This document shows positions 25,443 to 33,246 of a stretch of DNA of 64,000 bases, piece after piece; the first letter of the stretch is position 1, and the number at the start of each line of letters is the position of its first letter. The stretch comes from JAWVFM01 sp963739355 (lineage in GTDB: Bacteria > Actinomycetota > Thermoleophilia > Solirubrobacterales > 70-9), in NCBI GenBank assembly GCA_963739355.1, contig CAVUAD010000007.1, positions 1,240,001-1,304,000 of the forward strand, in the 5' to 3' direction. A program made the position numbers and the translations under genes. The notes below the pieces were generated by a model that was not told where the DNA came from, made no database searches, and saw nothing but the letters and a program-made list of their open reading frames with translations.

Positions 25443-25506
25443 CTCGGGCGATTCTAGGGACGGGCTCGGTGCCCTATTGGCGGCCGCTGCCGCTGGGGGA
25501 AGCCGC

Positions 25507-27330
25507 TCAGCTGGGGCAGGCCGGGAGGGCCAGGGCCTTCACGGCGCCGAGGGTGACGGAGCTGGTGCAGCTGCCGTCTGGGAGCTCGTAGCTCCCGCCG
25601 AGGTCGAATGACTGGCTGCCGCTGGGCGCCGGGTTGATGACCACGGTCCCCGCCGTGAAGTCGCGGCGGAAGCCCTGTCCGACCGCAGTCATGCTCCCAG
25701 TGGGCGTGCCGACGTTGGTGGTCCAGTTCGGCGTGTACGTGTCGGAGGAGCTGTCCATGGTCGGGCGGTAGATGATCGAGCTTCCCACCTGGCCGTTCCA
25801 TCCGAGGAGAAACGACGCACGGGCGTAGCGCTGCGCCTGGACATCGTTCTCGGAGCCGTAGGCGATCGCGCTGAAGGATGCGCCGGTGGCCTCAACGTCC
25901 TGCTCGAACTTGACCTGGTCGCGCCAGTTGGCGGTCCCGTTGCTCGGCGGCGAGGTGAACAGGCTGCCCCGCCCCCAGCGGATGAACGACTCGCGGTTGA
26001 TGGTTGTGACGTGCGAGGCTATCGTCATCGCCTCGGAGCGCTGCGTCGAGTCGTAGAGGTCGAGCGCCAGGTTGGGGACCGTCATGAACCCCTTATGACC
26101 GAGCTCGTCGCCGATCCTGTCGATGAACTGTTGCGTGGCCTTGCCGTAGGCGGAATCGTTCAGCTCGGCAATCCGCCCGTCCATGCCATGGCCGGGGTAC
26201 AGGTTCGAGTCGTCGATGAAGACACCGTCGTACCGCTGGTTGGAGCCGTCGGCGTTGATATCGGCGAGCCGGCCCGCCACAGCGTCGATCCAGGCCTGCT
26301 GATAGCCCGGGTTCGCGATGTTCGCGGCATAGGAGCCCTTGAAGTCGGATTCGATGCGATTGCCGTTGGCGTCGTGAAGGAACCAGCTCTCGTGGGAGTC
26401 CGCGTTGCACCACGGCACGCCGCTGCCCTGAAACGGAGTCCACGGGCAACCCTTGGGCTGGACGTTGATGAACGACAGGTTCTTGTAGACGAGGATCCTG
26501 GCGCCTGGATTCGCGGCTCGGAGTGTCGCGATCTGGGCGTGCGTGGAGTCGCGGACGATGATCGTCTGGTAATTCGAGCCTCGCTCGTCGAAGAGCGCCT
26601 GCTCGTCAGGGGTCGTGTTCGCGATCTGGCTCGTGGTCACGGGACTCGGCGCGTTCGGGTCGGTGGGCGGCGGGTCGCTCGGCGGGGGGTCGTTCGGGGG
26701 ATGGTTGCCGCCGCCGGGCTTGGACGTCCTCACCAGGGAGATCGCGTCCACGCTGAACGAGTCGTGCCTGCTGACATGCGACGCGCGGCGGACGTAGACG
26801 TCGAGGTGGTCGCCGCTCGCCTGCGCGGTGTAATGGACCCTGACCTTCTTGAAGTGCCGGCGACTCAGGCGGACGGTGTGCTCGTGGTCGCCAATGAGCC
26901 TCCCACTCGCGTCCGTCTCGCGGACGACCAGTCCGACCCGGCGGCCCGCCGAGGCACGACTGGCGCGGACGAACGCCGACGCGCGGTACCTGGCGCCGTT
27001 CTTCGTCGGGGCATGCCCGTTGCTGCCGACCGCCGGCGGGGTGCCGTCGATCGTGTAGTCGGAGACGCGCTTGTCCGCGGTCACCTTCGCCACGTACCTG
27101 CCGTCCGGAGCCTTGCGGGTCCGGACCCGCTTCACGCTGGCCCGGAACCCGGACCAATCACGCGTGTGGTGCCGGAAGCTTGGGTTGCTGGTGAGGTTGT
27201 GGCTCGGGACCTTGCTGCTTGCGGAGGCCGAGCCGGCCGGCACCAGAAGGCCGCCCACTGCAGCGGCGGCCACGAGCAGGGCACGGCGGTGGGGCGAGAG
27301 GAGGTGGCGGGCTGAGGCAAAGGCGAGCAT
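25507..27330 (-). CDS. Secreted GHL15-type putative glycosidase with N-terminal carbohydrate-binding-like domain
   Basis: 607 aa. Signal peptide at residues ~1-37 (LLVAAAAVGGLLVPAGSASA). Residues ~40-200 are a beta-sandwich like a carbohydrate-binding module (NLTSNPSFRHHTRDWSGFRA; YVRRASHVSRHDSFSVDAIS). A Pro/Asp-rich linker follows (~205-230), then the GHL15 barrel (~231-600): DSTHAQIATLRAANPGARIL, RYDGVFIDDSNLYPGHGMDG, TTINRESFIRWG and ASFSAIAYGSENDVQAQRYA. The FIDDSN acidic pair is kept. It is a paralogue of the gene at 22647. The substrate is probably the polymer of this locus (inference). There is no cell-wall sorting motif at the C-terminus. Confidence 0.78.
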   Translation of the reverse strand: MLAFASARHLLSPHRRALLVAAAAVGGLLVPAGSASASSKVPSHNLTSNPSFRHHTRDWSGFRASVKRVRTRKAPDGRYVAKVTADKRVSDYTIDGTPPAVGSNGHAPTKNGARYRASAFVRASRASAGRRVGLVVRETDASGRLIGDHEHTVRLSRRHFKKVRVHYTAQASGDHLDVYVRRASHVSRHDSFSVDAISLVRTSKPGGGNHPPNDPPPSDPPPTDPNAPSPVTTSQIANTTPDEQALFDERGSNYQTIIVRDSTHAQIATLRAANPGARILVYKNLSFINVQPKGCPWTPFQGSGVPWCNADSHESWFLHDANGNRIESDFKGSYAANIANPGYQQAWIDAVAGRLADINADGSNQRYDGVFIDDSNLYPGHGMDGRIAELNDSAYGKATQQFIDRIGDELGHKGFMTVPNLALDLYDSTQRSEAMTIASHVTTINRESFIRWGRGSLFTSPPSNGTANWRDQVKFEQDVEATGASFSAIAYGSENDVQAQRYARASFLLGWNGQVGSSIIYRPTMDSSSDTYTPNWTTNVGTPTGSMTAVGQGFRRDFTAGTVVINPAPSGSQSFDLGGSYELPDGSCTSSVTLGAVKALALPACPS

Positions 27331-27520
27331 TGGTCTTCACAGCCCGGATCGGCCCCGAGGCCGGGGTCCGCGAAAAGGACGCGCCGCCGCTCAAACGTTC
27401 GTCCAGACCGGCCCTCGGACAGGCGCCCAGGCGCCGCGAGCGGGGATCGCTCGCTTCGTGTCTGGGGGCACCCCTCCCCGACCCCACGGGTGACTCTTCA
27501 GACGTGGCCCGGTCCCGGCG

Positions 27521-28459
27521 TCAGGCCGGTCCGGGCGTAAGCCAGCCGCAAACGTCGATATTCAGCTCGGCGAGCTGCTGAACCTGCTCCTCGACGACCG
27601 GCATCAGAACGTTCCGCGTGTTGTCCGGAGGAGGCTCACGAGGGGCGAATCGCGTGTTGATCCTGCTTAGTGCGGTCCCCACCTTGACCCTTGCCCGTAG
27701 CGGCATCACGGCGTGCAGCGCAACCCGCAGCCGCTCAGGCGGCTCTTCGACCACGTCGCGAAGGAGGCGGCTCCGGGTCTGCTTGTTCGAGTTGACGACT
27801 CGTATGTCCGGCACGAAGGTCGCGTCGACGTCCAGGAACTCGCAGGTCGCTCGAAAGGCTGAGAGCGTGTCCTTGGCGAAGTCGTCGTAGATCACCACGT
27901 GCACGCGAGATGAGCCGAACACGTCGATGTAGCGACGCAGCTGTTCCGCGTACGCCACGGCGGACCTGTAGGAATGCGGCGGAAACCCCTTTGGCGTTCC
28001 GTTCCGAAGCCGCTCCTCGTCATGAGCGAGCGCCTCTCCGAAGTCCACCAGGGGCTCCACGCCGAAGTGCACGAGCTGCGAATGGAGCGACGGGAGCATT
28101 TCGATCGGATTGCGCAGCATCACGATGATGCTTGCGTCGGGCGAGAAGGCTTGGATCTCGCCGGCCGCTTGGTGGGAGTACAGGTACCAGACGGAGGCCT
28201 CGCCAATGCGCTTGCAGCCCTGGACCTCCGTGAACATCTCCATGTAGTGACGGCGCTTGTCCTCGGGAGAGCGGTGGGGATATAGGTCACGCTTGCGCTC
28301 GAGGCGCTCCGGCAGGTCGCTGCCGAAGTAGTGCGACTCCTTTGCCGATGCCATGCCGATCTCGGGGTGCTGTCCGAGGTAATCGGCCATCGCGCTGGTC
28401 GCGCACTTCGGCGCGCCAACGATGAAGAAGTCCGGCCCGCGGAGCGTCCCGTTCGTCAC
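27521..28459 (-). CDS. PAPS-dependent sulfotransferase
   Basis: 312 aa. The 5'-phosphosulfate loop is FIVGAPKCATSAMADYLGQH (residues ~11-30) and the 3'-phosphate site is MLRNPIEMLPSLHSQLVHFG (~112-131). HVVIYDDFAKDTLSAFR and FLDVDATF are also typical of the Sulfotransfer_1/3 family. It moves sulfate from PAPS to a hydroxyl or amine. Position at the end of the polysaccharide locus suggests sulfation of a sugar, making the polymer acidic. No PAPS-synthesis genes lie in the window. Upstream, 27331-27520 is non-coding GC-rich DNA with no clear signal. Confidence 0.88.
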   Translation of the reverse strand: MTNGTLRGPDFFIVGAPKCATSAMADYLGQHPEIGMASAKESHYFGSDLPERLERKRDLYPHRSPEDKRRHYMEMFTEVQGCKRIGEASVWYLYSHQAAGEIQAFSPDASIIVMLRNPIEMLPSLHSQLVHFGVEPLVDFGEALAHDEERLRNGTPKGFPPHSYRSAVAYAEQLRRYIDVFGSSRVHVVIYDDFAKDTLSAFRATCEFLDVDATFVPDIRVVNSNKQTRSRLLRDVVEEPPERLRVALHAVMPLRARVKVGTALSRINTRFAPREPPPDNTRNVLMPVVEEQVQQLAELNIDVCGWLTPGPA

Positions 28460-28523
28460 GGACTCAATAAAGCAGAGTCAGGCTCGGCCCGCGGTGGCCG
28501 CTCGCGGCCGAGGAAACGGGTGC

Positions 28524-28925
28524 TCAGTTGGGGGTGACTCCGCCCCCACCGTTGCCGGGCTTGGTCGTCGTGGTCTGGCGGGTTGACGTGCTGGGGGTGG
28601 TCGTGGTCGTCGTCGTGCTCGTAGAAGCCGTGCTGGTGCTGGGCTGGGTCGTCGTCGACTGCGTCGTAGTCGTCGACTGCGTCGTAGTCGTGGAGGAGGT
28701 CGCGGTTGTCGGCAGCGTCGTGGTCGTGGACGACGATGAGCTGTTGCCGTTGTCGGACGCAATGACCGCGAGCGCGACCCCCAGGCCGATGACCCCGGCG
28801 ACGAGCACGCCGATCAGGACCTTGACCCCGTTGCTCATGCCGCCCTGTGGCGGCTCGTAGCCACTCTGCCCGCCGCCTCGGCGGGGGTCGCGGTCGCGCA
28901 TGACTCTGGTCGGGTCGTCGTGCAT
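28524..28925 (-). CDS. Single-pass membrane protein with a long Thr/Ser-rich tail
   Basis: 133 aa. A charged cytoplasmic N-terminus (HDDPTRVMRDRDPRRGGG), one membrane helix at ~33-52 (VKVLIGVLVAGVIGLGVALA), then ~75 residues of Thr/Ser/Gln repeats such as TTTTQSTTTTQSTTT and a Gly-rich end. The outer part is probably heavily O-mannosylated or acts as a wall-spanning stalk, as in many actinobacterial proteins. No family recognised. It follows argD by only 23 bp on the same strand and could be read from the arg transcript. Confidence 0.65.
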   Translation of the reverse strand: MHDDPTRVMRDRDPRRGGGQSGYEPPQGGMSNGVKVLIGVLVAGVIGLGVALAVIASDNGNSSSSSTTTTLPTTATSSTTTTQSTTTTQSTTTQPSTSTASTSTTTTTTTPSTSTRQTTTTKPGNGGGGVTPN

Positions 28926-28947
28926 GGCGCGCGAGTGTAGCTACGGG

Positions 28948-30132
28948 CTAAGCGCGACCCAGGCCGGACTGCGCGAGAACCTCGGCGGCGCGGTCGACCT
29001 CGGAGGCGCCCACCGTCAGGGGCGGCAGGAACCGGAGCATCCCCGGGCCTGGAACGTTGATCACGAGGCGCCGGCTGAGCGCCTCGCGATGCACGGCAGC
29101 GGCGTCGATCCCGGCCGCAACTGTGACCCCCACCATGAGGCCGCGGCCCCTGACGTCGGCGATGCCGACGAGCTCGGCGAGTGCGGCGGCCAGCTGGGCC
29201 CCACGCCTGCTCACATTCGCGAGCAAGTCTCCGTCGTCCACCTCGCCGAGCGCCGCAAGTGCGGCGGCGGCCGCTACCGGCCCGCCGGCGAAGGTCGAGC
29301 CGTGGTCGCCGAGCTCGAGGACCTCGCCCAGCTCGGGCACGGTCACGCATGCGCCAACCGGCATGCCGCCGCCGAGCGCCTTTGCAGCGGTGATCACGTC
29401 CGGCGTCACCGGGAGCTGCTCGTAGGCCCAGAGCGAGCCCGTCCGGCCCATGCCGGTCTGCACCTCGTCGAAGACCAGGATCGCGCCGGCCGCGTCGCAG
29501 GCCTCGCGCGCCGCGACCAGGACCTCGTCGGCGATCGGCCAGACGCCCGCCTCGCCCTGGATCGGCTCGATGATCACTGCTGCGGTGCGCTCGGTGACGG
29601 CCTCGCGCAGGGCGACCGGGTCGTCGCGCGGCACGGCTTTGAAGCCGCGCGGCAACGGCCCGAAGAGCTCTTCGTTGGCGAGTCGCGGCGTCGCGGCCAG
29701 CGACCCGAGCGTGCGGCCGTGGAAGCCGAAGTCGAGCGTGACGATCTCGGGCGCCTCCACCCCGCGCCGGTGCGCGTGCTTGCGGGCCAGCTTGATCGCG
29801 CACTCGTTGGCCTCGGTGCCCGAGTTGGCCAGGAACACGCGGCCGCCCAGGCTCGACTCGGCGAGGCGTTCCGCCAGGCGCATCGCCGGCTCGGTGTAGA
29901 AGAGGTTCGAGACGCCGCCCAGACGCCCGGCCTGCTCGCTGATCGCCGCGACGATCCGCGGGTTGCAGTTGCCCGCGTTGTGGACCGAGAGCCCCGCGAA
30001 GAAATCGAGGTACTCCTTGCCCTCGGTGTCCCAGAGCGTGCACCCTTCCCCCCGCACGAACTCCACGGGAGCCTTGGCGTACGTGGGCATGACGTAGCGG
30101 GACTCGAGCCCCTGCAGCTCTCGAAGGCTCAC
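28948..30132 (-). CDS. argD: Acetylornithine aminotransferase
   Basis: 394 aa from the GTG at 30132, which overlaps the argB stop (GTGA). A PLP fold-type I class III aminotransferase: FLANSGTEANECAIKLARKH, HGRTLGSLAATP, IIEPIQGEAGVWP, ILVFDEVQTGMGRTG and the Schiff-base lysine in ITAAKALGGGMPVGA. It makes N-acetylornithine from N-acetylglutamate semialdehyde. The same frame is open far upstream through argB, but that part is an antisense-type Arg-rich reading and not coding. Last gene of the argC-J-B-D set. Confidence 0.95.
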   Translation of the reverse strand: MSLRELQGLESRYVMPTYAKAPVEFVRGEGCTLWDTEGKEYLDFFAGLSVHNAGNCNPRIVAAISEQAGRLGGVSNLFYTEPAMRLAERLAESSLGGRVFLANSGTEANECAIKLARKHAHRRGVEAPEIVTLDFGFHGRTLGSLAATPRLANEELFGPLPRGFKAVPRDDPVALREAVTERTAAVIIEPIQGEAGVWPIADEVLVAAREACDAAGAILVFDEVQTGMGRTGSLWAYEQLPVTPDVITAAKALGGGMPVGACVTVPELGEVLELGDHGSTFAGGPVAAAAALAALGEVDDGDLLANVSRRGAQLAAALAELVGIADVRGRGLMVGVTVAAGIDAAAVHREALSRRLVINVPGPGMLRFLPPLTVGASEVDRAAEVLAQSGLGRA

Positions 30133-31001
30133 GGGGTGACCATCGTGCCGATGCCGGCGTCGGTGAACAGCTCGAGCAACAGCGAGTGCGGGCGCCGGCC
30201 GTCGATGATGTGCGCCGACTGCACGCCGCCGGCGATCGCCTCGTTGCAGGCGGCGAGCTTCGGCCTCATCCCGCCCCCGATCCCCTCGAGCGCAGCCTCG
30301 ATCTCCGGCGTGGTCGCGCGCGAGATGAGGCTCGCCTCGTCGTCGGGATCGGCCAGCCAGCCCACGACGTCCGTGAGGAAGATCGCCTTGTAGGCGCGGA
30401 GCGCGGCGGCGACCTTGCCCGCCGCGGCGTCGGCGTTGACGTTGTAGGAGTGCCCATCCCGGTCGGCGCCTGCGGAGGCGATCACCGGGATGTAGTCGGC
30501 GGCGATGTGGTTCAGGACGTCGACGTCGACCCGCTCGATCTCGCCGACGAAGCCGACCTCGGCCGCGTTCTCGACCGGCCTGATCTCGAAGAGGGTCCCG
30601 TCCTCGCCGGAGAGGCCGACGGCGGGCTGCCCGTGGCGGTTCAGGCGGCTGACGATGTCCGCGTTGACCTTGCCAAGAAGGACCATCTTGGCCACCTCGA
30701 CCGTCTCGGCGTCGGACACCCGCAGCCCGTCGACGAACTTCACCTCCATCCCGAGGCGCTCCATGTACCGGGTGATGTCCGGCCCTCCGCCGTGGACGAT
30801 CACGGGATTGAGCCCGACGTACTTGAGCAGGACCACGTCCGTCGCGAAGTCGTCGCGCAGCCCCTCGTCGCGCATCGCGGCGCCGCCGTACTTGATCACC
30901 ACCGTGCGCCCGTGGAACTCGCGGATGTACGGCAGCGCCTCGAGGAGGGTCTCGACGCTGGAGCCGGTCTGCGGACCGTGGACTGCGGACTCTTCGGTCA
31001 T
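30129..31001 (-). CDS. argB: Acetylglutamate kinase
   Basis: 290 aa. The amino acid kinase fold starts with TVVIKYGGAAMRDEGLRDDF, then PVIVHGGGPDITRYMERLGM (substrate GGGP loop) and ends with GGMRPKLAACNEAIAGGV and HIIDGRRPHSLLLELFTDAG. It phosphorylates N-acetylglutamate, the usual feedback point for arginine. The N-terminal helix (SVETLLEALPYIREFHGR) is the one linked to hexamerisation and arginine inhibition in sensitive enzymes. The first ~13 residues (MTEESAVHGPQTG) carry a repeat shared with argJ and argC. The start overlaps the argJ stop by ATGA. Confidence 0.95.
   Translation of the reverse strand: MTEESAVHGPQTGSSVETLLEALPYIREFHGRTVVIKYGGAAMRDEGLRDDFATDVVLLKYVGLNPVIVHGGGPDITRYMERLGMEVKFVDGLRVSDAETVEVAKMVLLGKVNADIVSRLNRHGQPAVGLSGEDGTLFEIRPVENAAEVGFVGEIERVDVDVLNHIAADYIPVIASAGADRDGHSYNVNADAAAGKVAAALRAYKAIFLTDVVGWLADPDDEASLISRATTPEIEAALEGIGGGMRPKLAACNEAIAGGVQSAHIIDGRRPHSLLLELFTDAGIGTMVTP
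30981..30990 (-). repeat. GTCCGCAGTC repeat in the argB 5' end
   Basis: Exact GTCCGCAGTC core on the minus strand, inside a longer degenerate repeat (30969-30990), reading in frame as Ser-Ala-Val at codons 5-7 of argB. The same core in the same frame lies at the starts of argJ and argC. Confidence 0.6.
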
Positions 31002-32188
31002 GTCGGGTACTCCGAGTTGAGGCGAACGTAGTCAGGGGTGAGGTCGGAGAAGTAGACGTGGGCGGACGCGTCCCCGCGGCCGAGCCTGATGGCGATGTCC
31101 GCCTCCGCGCCGTCGGCGCCAAGCTCCTCGAAGTCGATCGTCTCCGGCGTCGGCTCCGGCATCTCCCTGCCGGCAAGCGCCATGCCCGCCGCCTGCGCGA
31201 TCCGTCCCCAGTTCGCATCGCGGCCGTAGAGCGCGGTCTTGACGAGCGGGGAGTTCGCGATCGCCCGCGCCACGGACTCGGCCTCGGCCGAGTCGGCCGC
31301 CTCGTCGACCGTGACGCGCCCGGTCCGCGACGCTCCCTCGCCGTCGGCCACCACGTCCAGGGCCAGCTGGAGGAGGACGGCGTCGAGAAGCCCTTCGGGG
31401 AGGGGCCGGCCGCTCGCCCCGCCGGCCTGGAGCACGACCGTGTCGTTGGTGCTCATCTGGCCGTCGACGGTGATCCGCTCGAAGGACGCGTCCACAGCGC
31501 GGCGCAGGTCCCGGGCGGGCTGCGCGACCACTGCGTCGGTCTGGACGAAGCACAGCAGGGTGGCGAAGCCGGGCCGGATCATGCCCGCTCCCTTCGCCTG
31601 GGCCGAGACGGTCACGCCTCCCGCCCTGAGGCTGCAGGATTTCGGCGCGTCGTCGGTGGTCATGATCGCTCGCGCGAACTCGGAGCCCCCGTCTGGCCCC
31701 GCTCTCTTCACGGCCTCGCGGGCGCCCGCCTGAGCGGCCTCGAGCTCCAGCGGGACCCCGATGATCCCGGTCTCCGCAACCACAACCAGCGACGGATCCA
31801 GGCCAAGTCCCTCCGCCCCGGCTTCTCGGAGGGCTCGCGCGTCGGCGAGCCCCTGCTCGCCGGTTGCTGCGTTGGCGTTGCCGGAGTTGACCACGCAGGC
31901 GCGAACGCCGGCCTGGTCGCACTCGTCGCGGCAGACGACCACGGGCGCCGCGGGCGCCGCGCTCGCCGTCAGCAGCACTGCCGAGCTCACCGTCGCGGCG
32001 TCACAGACCACCACCCCGACGTCGGTGGCGCCGCCCTGCTTCAGCCCGCAGTGCACGCCGGCCGCGCGAAAGCCCGGCGCCAGCTGAGCGGGGTCGAGCT
32101 GCTCGACCCCGTCCGGGGCGTCGACCCACCGCGAGCGGAAGAACCCACCCGCGGACCGCGGACTGCCGACTGCGGACTCGACGCTCAC
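30998..32188 (-). CDS. argJ: Bifunctional ornithine acetyltransferase/N-acetylglutamate synthase
   Basis: 396 aa. Family landmarks: FRAAGVHCGLKQGGATDVGV, VVNSGNANAATGEQGL, AETGIIGVPLELE, IMTTDDAPKSCSL, and the self-cleavage region KGAGMIRPGFATLLCFVQTD, where the threonine after Ala becomes the nucleophile of the beta chain. VNKT-type C-terminal parts are replaced by PLVKTALYGRDANWGRIAQA. It recycles acetyl groups from N-acetylornithine to glutamate. The N-terminus (MSVESAVGSPRSAGG) has the shared repeat and is longer than usual. Overlaps argC and argB at both ends. Confidence 0.95.
   Translation of the reverse strand: MSVESAVGSPRSAGGFFRSRWVDAPDGVEQLDPAQLAPGFRAAGVHCGLKQGGATDVGVVVCDAATVSSAVLLTASAAPAAPVVVCRDECDQAGVRACVVNSGNANAATGEQGLADARALREAGAEGLGLDPSLVVVAETGIIGVPLELEAAQAGAREAVKRAGPDGGSEFARAIMTTDDAPKSCSLRAGGVTVSAQAKGAGMIRPGFATLLCFVQTDAVVAQPARDLRRAVDASFERITVDGQMSTNDTVVLQAGGASGRPLPEGLLDAVLLQLALDVVADGEGASRTGRVTVDEAADSAEAESVARAIANSPLVKTALYGRDANWGRIAQAAGMALAGREMPEPTPETIDFEELGADGAEADIAIRLGRGDASAHVYFSDLTPDYVRLNSEYPT
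32167..32176 (-). repeat. GTCCGCAGTC repeat in the argJ 5' end
   Basis: Exact copy of the core in the argB and argC 5' ends, in frame as Ser-Ala-Val. Here it continues as GTCGGCAGTCCGCGGTCCGCG, a near-tandem of the same unit (32150-32176). Confidence 0.6.
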
Positions 32189-33246
32189 AACAACCCGTCC
32201 TCCTCCGCGAGCCCGAGCATCAGGTTGAGGTTCTGCACGGCCTGCCCGGCGGCGCCCTTCCAGAGGTTGTCGATCGCGCCGAAGGCGAGAATGCGATCTC
32301 CCTGGGGAGCGACGGCGACGTGGACGCGACAGAGGTTGGTCTCACGGACATCGCGGACTCCCGGCGGCGAGTCCACGACCTCGACGAACGGCTCGCCGGC
32401 GTAACGGTCGCGATAGAGGCTCTCCAGCTCGTCCGCGGCGACCTCGCGCGTGGGGCTGACGAAGCAGCTGGCCAGAAGGCCCTGGTCGATCGGCAGGAGG
32501 TGCGGCGTGAAGGCGACGCCACCGACCTCGCCTAGGGCGTGGAGCTCCTGGACGATCTCCGGGTAGTGGCGGTGGCCGCCCGTGCCGTAGGGCGAGAAGT
32601 TCTCGGCAACGTCGGTGAAGTCGAGCGCGCCCCGTCCGGCGCCGGAGACGCCGGACGCCGCGCTGACCACCACGTCCCCAAGCAGGCCGGCCTCGGCGAG
32701 GGGAGCCAGGGCGAGGACGGTCGCGGTCGGGTAGCAGCCGGGGTTGGCGACGAGCTCCGCCGCGTGGATCTCGGACCGGTAGAGCTCCGTGAGCCCGTAC
32801 ACGACGCCCTCCAGGAGGTCGGGCTCGCCGTGCGGGCCGTACCAGCGCTCGTAGCTCGGCAGGTCGCGCAGCCGGAAGTCGGCGGAGAGGTCGACCACCT
32901 GCACGCCCAGGCCGCGCAGCTCGGCGACCAGCGGCGCCGCGGCGCCGTGCGGGTAGGCGACGATCGCCGCGTCGAGCTCCTCCAGGCGCTGGAGATCGAG
33001 CTCCTCGAGCACGAGGGGAACCCGGTGCCGGGGGTGGAGCGCGTCGAGCCGCTTGCCCGCGTCGCCGCGGGCGCTCACCGCGGTCAGCTCGAGGTGCGGG
33101 TGGTTCCAGACGAGCCGCGCCGCGAGGGCGCCGGCAAGTCCCGCGGCCCCCGCAACGAGCACCCGGGCGGCAACGTCGCCACCAAGCGGCTGCGGAAGAC
33201 CGGCCGACTGCCGACCACGGACTGCGGACTTTTCGGTGTCACTCAC
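32185..33246 (-). CDS. argC: N-acetyl-gamma-glutamyl-phosphate reductase
   Basis: 353 aa from the GTG at 33246, overlapping the pheT stop by 8 bp. NADP-binding ARVLVAGAAGLAGALAARLV, the active-site Cys in VANPGCYPTATVLALAPLAE, VVSAASGVSGAGRG and TPHLLPIDQGLLASCF. It reduces N-acetylglutamyl phosphate to the semialdehyde. The codons upstream of 33246 belong to the overlapping pheT end and are not protein-like in this frame. The N-terminus SDTEKSAVRGRQSAG carries the repeat shared with argB and argJ, so the enzyme proper starts near residue 29. Confidence 0.95.
   Translation of the reverse strand: MSDTEKSAVRGRQSAGLPQPLGGDVAARVLVAGAAGLAGALAARLVWNHPHLELTAVSARGDAGKRLDALHPRHRVPLVLEELDLQRLEELDAAIVAYPHGAAAPLVAELRGLGVQVVDLSADFRLRDLPSYERWYGPHGEPDLLEGVVYGLTELYRSEIHAAELVANPGCYPTATVLALAPLAEAGLLGDVVVSAASGVSGAGRGALDFTDVAENFSPYGTGGHRHYPEIVQELHALGEVGGVAFTPHLLPIDQGLLASCFVSPTREVAADELESLYRDRYAGEPFVEVVDSPPGVRDVRETNLCRVHVAVAPQGDRILAFGAIDNLWKGAAGQAVQNLNLMLGLAEEDGLL
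33220..33229 (-). repeat. GTCCGCAGTC repeat in the argC 5' end
   Basis: Third exact copy of the core, in frame as Ser-Ala-Val at codons 7-9, followed by a diverged copy (GTGGTCGGCAGTCGGCCG; whole block 33201-33230). Confidence 0.6.

Noticed and set aside
27331..27520. Riboswitch upstream of the secreted GHL15 gene
   Set aside because: C-rich blocks looked structured, but the conserved cores of c-di-GMP or other known riboswitch classes are absent.
28540..28760. Microsatellite-like or CRISPR-like repeat
   Set aside because: It is the coding sequence of a Thr/Ser-rich tail; repeats are short, in frame and without spacers.
28948..31218. 756-codon frame reading through argB into argD
   Set aside because: Only the last 394 codons (argD) are protein-like; the front is the out-of-frame reading of argB and argJ.
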